NCBI RefSeq assembly: GCF_025567265.1
Contig: NZ_JAOQJW010000005.1
Span: 1-64,000, forward strand
DNA from: Dorea_A amylophila
GTDB taxonomy: Bacteria; Bacillota; Clostridia; Lachnospirales; Lachnospiraceae
Reading direction: 5' to 3'
DNA length: 64,000 nucleotides
Positions 59,010 through 64,000 of the stretch are shown piece by piece (the stretch's first letter is position 1; each line of letters opens with the position of its first letter). A program made the position numbers and the translations under genes. Under the pieces are notes generated by a model. It was not told the origin of the DNA, ran no database searches, and worked only from the letters and a program-made list of their open reading frames with translations.

Positions 59010-59032
59010 CGGATTTGTTCTTGCTTTTGCAA

Positions 59033-59509
59033 TCATTCCACAACCACCTGCAATGAGCCGCAAAAATCATTACCTTCTAAAGTAAGATAGTTGTCGCCTT
59101 CGTCAAGGGTAACGGAATATGTTCCGTTTTTACTTGTATCGACAATCATTTTTTCCTCGCCCTTATCAAGCCAGTAAAGCCTTGCCGTGCCGGAATCAAC
59201 CGTCAACTCGTAAGTTACAGTAAGCTCACTTCCTTTATCCCGTTCTAACGCAGTACCTCCAAAGATATATTCTTTATCATTGAAATCCTCATAATCTGCT
59301 GTATAGGAGCCGGTATAGGTATCTTCCCCTTTGGTCTTATCGCCCTGCAAATCTTTTTCGTCCGTAAGGGCATATTTGCTGAAATGCTGGAGCATATCAT
59401 TAAAGCCGTTTATAACACTATCTTTCAGGTTGTCGCCGCTGCACCCTGTAACAGCAAAAGCCAAACATAAGGAAAGCAAAACGGCAGTCAGAATTTTTAT
59501 TTTTTTCAT
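59033..59509 (-). CDS. Lipoprotein of the second peptide-immunity locus
   Basis: 158 residues from the ATG at 59509. Lipoprotein signal: KKIKILTAVLLSLCLAFAVTGC, lipobox VTGC. The C-terminal half (YELTVDSGTARLYWLDKGEEKMIVDTSKNGTYSVTLDEGDNYLTLEG) is a beta-sandwich-like region. In nisin/subtilin systems a lipoprotein (LanI) binds the peptide outside; this gene, last in an ABC-immunity operon, may do the same (inference). Confidence 0.8.
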   Translation of the reverse strand: MKKIKILTAVLLSLCLAFAVTGCSGDNLKDSVINGFNDMLQHFSKYALTDEKDLQGDKTKGEDTYTGSYTADYEDFNDKEYIFGGTALERDKGSELTVTYELTVDSGTARLYWLDKGEEKMIVDTSKNGTYSVTLDEGDNYLTLEGNDFCGSLQVVVE

Positions 59510-59513
59510 ATCA

Positions 59514-59801
59514 TCACCCGCCAATCCTCGTTACAATATTCATACCGATAATTGCGATTGCACCAACCGCATAAATACTGTTAATCACGACACATACCTG
59601 CATAAGTTTGGATTTTACTTTTCCTTTGGTATAGCTGAGAATGGAAAAGATACCTGAAAAAATCATAAAGGCGGCGTAACTGTAAACCATAATCTCCGCT
59701 ACCGGGGATTCCAGCGCCCAATCAAAGGTACGCAGTGGCAGGATCGTCCACGGGACAAAGAGCATAATGGTAGAAATCGCAGTTAAAATTTTGTTTTTCA
59801 T
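59514..59801 (-). CDS. Small three-TM protein
   Basis: 95 residues with three membrane segments (ILTAISTIMLFVPWTILPL, MVYSYAAFMIFSGIFSILSY, MQVCVVINSIYAVGAIAIIGMNIV). Sits between the permease gene and the lipoprotein gene, overlapping neither. Unknown function in peptide immunity. Confidence 0.7.
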   Translation of the reverse strand: MKNKILTAISTIMLFVPWTILPLRTFDWALESPVAEIMVYSYAAFMIFSGIFSILSYTKGKVKSKLMQVCVVINSIYAVGAIAIIGMNIVTRIGG

Positions 59802-59806
59802 TGTAG

Positions 59807-60577
59807 TTATCTCCTTTCAGATGCGCCGTATCGCATACAGGATACGACAAGTGCCAAAATAGTGATTCCGACTGCAACAGGCAGCCACGGAAGCCAAGCG
59901 ATTTGTGTTTCATAAACACCTTCAGCAGCTCTCCCATACGCCACCATTATCAGATAGAACGGGTAGCTCATCGGGTAGGCAAACCAGATTTTTGTGTTTA
60001 TCATAAGCACGGAAGGTACAATCGAAGCCAGACCGATACCGACCGAAAAAATGGGAGATTGAATTAAAGTGGAAACCGCAAGGTATACAGCAGCCATTGG
60101 AATTGCAGCGGCATAGATACTACATACATTTTTGCAGACATATAATGGCTCAAGGATAAAATTATAATCCTGCGTATGGGTAACGATTGCCGCACAGATA
60201 TAGTACGCTCCTATGGACATAACCATCTGAAATGCCGCCAACAAAATCAGGACTGTGAATTTAGCAAGACATAGTTTCGTTGTGCTAATCGGCAGGGACA
60301 GCATTTTCAAAATCCCTTTATTGGAGCGTTCCGTTTGATTCAGCAGTACCGTACAGATGACCAGCGACGCCGGGATCATAAACCAAACCATACCCATAAA
60401 GCCCTGAATGAAAAAGTTGTTTTCCGGCGTAATCGGGATTCCTCTCAGGTCGAAGTTCATATCCGCATTGATAATGCTTGGAATCCACATCATAATGACA
60501 GGGATCAGCAAGATCAATAAGATTTTGGAGCGGCGGATTTTTTTGAGTTCCACTCCGACTAATGATAAGAAATTCAT
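59807..60577 (-). CDS. ABC-2 permease (LanG/BcrB-like), immunity locus 2
   Basis: 256 residues, six membrane segments, opening VGVELKKIRRSKILLILLIPVIMMW and coupling segment LLNQTERSNKGILKMLSLPIS, as in lantibiotic/bacitracin permeases. Start overlaps the upstream permease stop (ATGA). Confidence 0.82.
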   Translation of the reverse strand: MNFLSLVGVELKKIRRSKILLILLIPVIMMWIPSIINADMNFDLRGIPITPENNFFIQGFMGMVWFMIPASLVICTVLLNQTERSNKGILKMLSLPISTTKLCLAKFTVLILLAAFQMVMSIGAYYICAAIVTHTQDYNFILEPLYVCKNVCSIYAAAIPMAAVYLAVSTLIQSPIFSVGIGLASIVPSVLMINTKIWFAYPMSYPFYLIMVAYGRAAEGVYETQIAWLPWLPVAVGITILALVVSCMRYGASERR

Positions 60578-61299
60578 TCAAAACACCTCCTTACTTGCAG
60601 ATAAAGGACTTCTGCAATACCGAACACGACCGTTTCAATCCCGCAAACAGCTAAAAATAAGGCTGTACGGCTATTTTCCACTGCCGCAGAGAGCATTTGA
60701 TACGGGGAAGCAAACGGGAACAGGCTCAACACAATATTATCCTGCGGAAGAATGGAAAGCGTAAATACTAAAATCACGCCAATACCAAGGGATACCCACA
60801 TATTCTTACAGGCAGACGCAATAACCAGCATAAGCATTACAGTCGGCAGCGTAACTATAATTTGGAAACCTGCGGTTTTCAATATTTCGGTCAGGTCAAA
60901 CACATAACTTGGAAACCAATACTTTGCACAGCCGACTAAGACTGCCATTTCTATGACCACCATTGCGGATAATACCAAAGCGGCAATTAGAAATTTTCCA
61001 AAGAACATACTACCTTGACGAATGGGCAGCACCGACATTTTCTGCATACCGTTATCGGCATATTCCGTGTGGTACATCATACAAGCGCCGCAAATGGAAA
61101 TGAGAATATTCAACATCGCCATCATCTGCCAGTTCGCAGACATCAGTATGTTAATCGGATTGCCTGCGAGTGCAGTCATTTCCTCTGCTTTTACCATCAT
61201 ATAGACAACCGGAAAAGCTGCTGCAAGAAAGCCACCTGCCAAAAAAGCAGGAAGATAGCCTGTGCGCTTCAGCTTTTTGGATTCTATTAAGAGACTCAT
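60574..61299 (-). CDS. ABC-2 permease (LanE/BcrB-like), immunity locus 2
   Basis: 241 residues, six membrane segments, opening LLIESKKLKRTGYLPAFLAGGFLAA and coupling segment MYHTEYADNGMQKMSVLPIRQG. Overlaps the ATPase gene by four bases. Forms a heterodimer with the neighbouring permease (family knowledge). Confidence 0.82.
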   Translation of the reverse strand: MSLLIESKKLKRTGYLPAFLAGGFLAAAFPVVYMMVKAEEMTALAGNPINILMSANWQMMAMLNILISICGACMMYHTEYADNGMQKMSVLPIRQGSMFFGKFLIAALVLSAMVVIEMAVLVGCAKYWFPSYVFDLTEILKTAGFQIIVTLPTVMLMLVIASACKNMWVSLGIGVILVFTLSILPQDNIVLSLFPFASPYQMLSAAVENSRTALFLAVCGIETVVFGIAEVLYLQVRRCFE

Positions 61300-62051
61300 A
61301 CCGTACCTCCTCTCCTGCGATTATCTTCATCAATCATAGCAAGGAAAGTATCTTCCAGATTATCCGTCGGGAATCCGGCGGCACGAGCGTTTGTTTTCAA
61401 TTCTTCCTTTGTTCCTTCAAACAGCAGATGACCGTGATTCAGAATACCAATATCGTCAGCCATAAGTTCTACTTCAGGAAGCAAGTGAGAAGAAACCAAT
61501 ACCGTGCAGTCATATTTCTGCGGCAGGGAACGAATCAGGGTGCGTATCTCGTGAATACCCACCGGATCGAGTCCATTGGTCGGCTCGTCGAGAATCAGGA
61601 TCGGCGGTCTGCCGATCAATGCGCCTGCTAAACCTAAACGCTGCTTCATACCAAGAGAGTATTTTTTTGCCAGTCTTTTTCTAAATTCAGTTAAGCCGAC
61701 AAGCTCCAGAGCGTCATCGACACAGCTTTTTGGAAGCCCAAGAATTTTCCGTATAATTTCAAGGTTTTCCTCTCCGCTCAGATTCCCGTAAAAGGCGGGT
61801 GCTTCAATAAATGAACCAACTTCCTTCAAAATGGGAACTCGGTCTGAAGGGTATGTTTTTCCGTCAATATGAAAGCTTCCTTCTGTCGGCTGCGTCAAAC
61901 CGAGAAACATTTTCATCGTTGTGGATTTTCCCGCCCCGTTCGGACCTAAAAATCCATAAACGCTTCCTTTGCGAATATGGAGATTCAGATGGGATACTGC
62001 CGTGAAATCGCCGTAGGTTTTCGTCAGATTTTGAGTTTCGATTATATTCAT
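61296..62051 (-). CDS. ABC ATPase (LanF/BcrA-like), immunity locus 2
   Basis: 251 residues from the ATG at 62051 (AAAGGAG upstream). Walker A GPNGAGKST, signature YSLGMKQRLG, Walker B ILILDEPTNGLDP, H-loop SSHLLPE. First gene of ATPase-permease-permease-3TM-lipoprotein, like cprABC or lanFEG. Divergent from its response regulator. Confidence 0.9.
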   Translation of the reverse strand: MNIIETQNLTKTYGDFTAVSHLNLHIRKGSVYGFLGPNGAGKSTTMKMFLGLTQPTEGSFHIDGKTYPSDRVPILKEVGSFIEAPAFYGNLSGEENLEIIRKILGLPKSCVDDALELVGLTEFRKRLAKKYSLGMKQRLGLAGALIGRPPILILDEPTNGLDPVGIHEIRTLIRSLPQKYDCTVLVSSHLLPEVELMADDIGILNHGHLLFEGTKEELKTNARAAGFPTDNLEDTFLAMIDEDNRRRGGTV

Positions 62052-62089
62052 ATTGTGAAATCTCCTTTCCTTTGTTGTCTTTAGTATAA

Positions 62090-62140
62090 AGGCGCAACCT
62101 TGTGTCAACCTTCTCTCTACCTTACATTTACCTTACATTT
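62090..62140 (-). promoter_or_regulatory. Promoter of immunity locus 2 with activator repeats
   Basis: Minus-strand TTGACA (62103-62108) with a TACTAA-type -10 about 16 bases on. On the other strand two direct repeats CCTTACATTT (62120-62129, 62131-62140), period 11, end 11 bases upstream of the -35, the classic arrangement for an OmpR-type activator. Confidence 0.7.
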
Positions 62141-62173
62141 GAACTGCACTGCGAAAATGCAGGAATGATATGC

Positions 62174-62179
62174 TATAAT
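62174..62179 (+). promoter_or_regulatory. Extended -10 of the response-regulator gene
   Basis: TGCTATAAT with no good -35 at 17 bp; transcription may depend on the TGn extension or on the nearby CCTTACATTT repeats. Twenty-three bases before the ATG. Confidence 0.55.
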
Positions 62180-62201
62180 ATAGAAAAAGGAGAATTGCAT
62201 T

Positions 62202-62906
62202 ATGGACTATGATTACTTAAAATACAAAAAAATCCTCATCGTAGATGATGAGGCTGATCTGCGTGAAATGGTAACATCTATTTTAGAGCAGGACGGTTTC
62301 AAAACAATCAAGACTGCTGGAACAGTAGCCGAAGCTCTGAAAATATGCAGGGATTGGGAGCCTGATCTTGCCATTCTCGATGTAATGCTGCCCGATGGGA
62401 ACGGCTTTTCTCTGTTTGAACAAATGCGGACTTTTACCGAAGTCCCAGTTCTCTTTTTAACTGCCCGTGGAGAAGATGAGGACAAGCTGAAAGGATTGGG
62501 ACTTGGTGCAGATGATTATATGGTAAAGCCGTTCCTGCCAAAAGAATTATCCCTGCGTATCGGAATCATTCTGCGGCGGTACTACAAAGGCGAAGATCCT
62601 ATCGTCCAACTTGCCGGAAGCCAAATTGACTTTGACCGTGCCGAAGTGATAAAAGAAAATAATCATTTCCCGCTGACTGCAAAAGAACACGATATACTGC
62701 TGGCGCTCTACCGCAATGCGGGAAGAATTGTAACCATCGATCAGCTCTGCGAAGCTGCGTGGGGAGATAATCCATACGGATATGAAAACTCGCTGATGGC
62801 GCATATCCGCAGAATCCGAGAAAAAATTGAAGCTAACCCGTCAAAGCCGGTATCCCTCATTACGGTAAAAGGCTTAGGCTACAAGTTAGTATTAACGGGG
62901 AAATGA
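62202..62906 (+). CDS. OmpR-family response regulator of immunity locus 2
   Basis: 234 residues. Receiver with LIVDDEA, phosphoacceptor LAILDVMLPDG, LFLTARG, VKPF; C-terminal winged helix (TAKEHDILLALYRNAGRIVTIDQLCEAAWG ... LITVKGLGYKL). AAAGGAG before the ATG. Divergent from the ABC operon, one base upstream of its kinase gene. Confidence 0.92.
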   Translation: MDYDYLKYKKILIVDDEADLREMVTSILEQDGFKTIKTAGTVAEALKICRDWEPDLAILDVMLPDGNGFSLFEQMRTFTEVPVLFLTARGEDEDKLKGLGLGADDYMVKPFLPKELSLRIGIILRRYYKGEDPIVQLAGSQIDFDRAEVIKENNHFPLTAKEHDILLALYRNAGRIVTIDQLCEAAWGDNPYGYENSLMAHIRRIREKIEANPSKPVSLITVKGLGYKLVLTGK

Positions 62907-62907
62907 T

Positions 62908-64000
62908 ATGAAAGATATTACGAAACTCATTCGGCGGTTTGTAGGCATATTGCTGTTAAGCACAGTCTTGGTCATCGTCCTTAACATTATTATTCTTGCT
63001 GCTATTTCCGCAAGTCAAACGGCAAATGGCAGACCGTGGACGACTGCAAAAGAAACTGCTGAAGCTTTACAGAAAACAGAAACGGGATATATCTTATCCG
63101 GCGATATGACGGAGCGGTTAAGCGGGGAGAATGCGTGGGCAATCTATATAGATAATGACACATTAGAGGTAAAATGGCACACGGAAAATCTGCCGGATAC
63201 CGTTCCTCTGCACTATACGATCTCCGACATTGCAAGTCTGACACGAGGATATATTGATGGATACCCGACCTATACGGGAGAATGCGAAAATGGATTGGTC
63301 GTTGTCGGCTATCCGAAAGACCGATATTGGAAACATATGTCTCCGAGTTGGGATTATGATTTCATCAAAAACGCCCCGTATACTGTCCTGATTGTAATCG
63401 GTGTGAATGTTTTTTTGATTTTCCTGATTTATATGATCGCCAATTCCAAGCTGCTGAAATCCGTTAAACCGATTACAAACGGCATACAGGCGCTACCTTC
63501 AGGTGAGCCTGTTTATGTCAAGGAAAAAGGACTTTTATCCGACCTTGCCGCTAAAATCAATCAAACATCGGATATTCTCCAAAAACAGAAGCGAAACCTG
63601 CAAAGAAAGGAAACAGCAAGAGCAAACTGGATTTCCGGAGTCTCTCACGACATTCGCACACCACTTTCTATGGTAATGGGATATGCCGGACAGATTGAGG
63701 ACAATGAAAGCCTGCCGGAAAGCGAAAGGAAAAAGGCACGGATTATCCGTCAGCAAAGTACAAAAATGAAAAATCTCATCAATGACCTGAATCTTGCCTC
63801 GAAGTTAGAATATAATATGCAGCCGATCCATCCAGAGCCTGTCAATCTCGTAGCAATCGCAAGACAAAGCGTTGTTGACTTTATCAATTTAGATATGGAA
63901 GAAAAGTATCCGATAGAATGGAATACAGATGAAGCATTGACTGCCTGTGCCATAAATGGAGATAAAGAGTTGTTGCGGCGGGCAATCGGAAATCTGATTA
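62908..64000 (+). CDS. Sensor histidine kinase of immunity locus 2 (cut by window end)
   Basis: 364 codons are visible from the ATG at 62908; the gene runs off the right edge. N-terminal membrane segment, ~120-residue external sensor, second membrane segment (TVLIVIGVNVFLIFLIYMIA), HAMP-like linker, histidine box GVSHDIRTPLSMVMGY. The ATP domain is incomplete. Starts one base after the response regulator stop codon. Confidence 0.9.
   Translation, partial: MKDITKLIRRFVGILLLSTVLVIVLNIIILAAISASQTANGRPWTTAKETAEALQKTETGYILSGDMTERLSGENAWAIYIDNDTLEVKWHTENLPDTVPLHYTISDIASLTRGYIDGYPTYTGECENGLVVVGYPKDRYWKHMSPSWDYDFIKNAPYTVLIVIGVNVFLIFLIYMIANSKLLKSVKPITNGIQALPSGEPVYVKEKGLLSDLAAKINQTSDILQKQKRNLQRKETARANWISGVSHDIRTPLSMVMGYAGQIEDNESLPESERKKARIIRQQSTKMKNLINDLNLASKLEYNMQPIHPEPVNLVAIARQSVVDFINLDMEEKYPIEWNTDEALTACAINGDKELLRRAIGNLI

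Larger units (their letters stand above)
51685..64000. mobile_element. Integrative element 2, stacked on the same metG site, right end not in window
   Basis: Starts at the core with its own integrase and four excisionase-like genes, followed by MazF, sigma-like, ImmR/ImmA, DUF1016, then a peptide-immunity ABC locus. The right boundary is not seen; the genes after about 59 kb could be element cargo or chromosome. Confidence 0.6.

Noticed and set aside
1..64000. CRISPR arrays, rRNA and tRNA genes
   Set aside because: No regularly spaced palindromic repeats and no tRNA cloverleaf or rRNA segments were recognised by eye; a covariance-model scan would be needed to exclude short ncRNAs.

Overview
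The window looks like a low-G+C Gram-positive anaerobe, most likely a gut Lachnospiraceae (Dorea, Blautia or [Ruminococcus]-like). This is inference. It rests on strong AGGAGG ribosome sites, consensus TTGACA/TATAAT promoters, an anaerobe-type oxygen defence (rubrerythrin, rubredoxin, Fur/PerR-type regulator, Bcp), sortase and lantibiotic-immunity genes, and the TnpV, DUF6462, radical-SAM mobile pair and Tn916-like Xis families typical of that group. No rRNA, tRNA or CRISPR array was seen.

Region 1 (1-21 kb) is mostly chromosome-like and mostly on the minus strand. It holds two similar promoters pointing off the left edge, a CinA-type amidohydrolase, a membrane GGDEF protein, a DUF554 protein, a very large MacB-like ABC exporter, an SdpI/SdpR immunity pair, a zinc-ribbon/small membrane protein cluster, and three tandem sirtuin-like genes lacking the usual catalytic histidine opposite an Rrf2 regulator. 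These are followed by a MarR plus radical-SAM mobile pair operon, an HxlR/cupin divergent pair, and a peroxide-defence block (PerR-like regulator, four-domain flavin reductase-rubredoxin-rubrerythrin fusion, YaaA, Bcp).

Region 2 (21-34.5 kb) is a scrap-yard of mobile DNA: broken DUF6462, NifX-like, sigma-like and zinc-ribbon genes, an AbiE-like pair, a group II intron with a nonsense mutation in its reverse transcriptase sitting just after a terminator, a sortase-anchored surface protein, and a toxin-antitoxin cassette bracketed by 56-bp direct repeats. It also holds a complete lantibiotic-immunity locus (LanFEG plus two-component system) without a recognisable lantibiotic gene.

Region 3 (34.9-51.7 kb) is an integrative mobilizable element of about 16.7 kb bounded by a 22-bp core repeated inside two partial copies of the 3' end of metG. 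It carries a tyrosine integrase, an RHH protein, a primase-helicase, a MOBQ-type MobA with a candidate oriT, SSB, a decayed toxin with an intact antitoxin, a cargo Bce-type peptide-resistance module (response regulator, kinase, ABC transporter), and fragments of two restriction systems.

Region 4 (51.7-64 kb) is a second element stacked on the same metG site, running off the right edge. It has its own integrase, four tandem excisionase-like paralogues, a MazF with a zinc-ribbon tail, a sigma-like factor, an ImmR/ImmA-type switch with divergent consensus promoters and five operator half-sites, a DUF1016 nuclease, then another peptide-immunity ABC transporter with lipoprotein and two-component system. 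Taken together, three separate antimicrobial-peptide resistance loci lie within 35 kb, two of them on elements stacked at metG.
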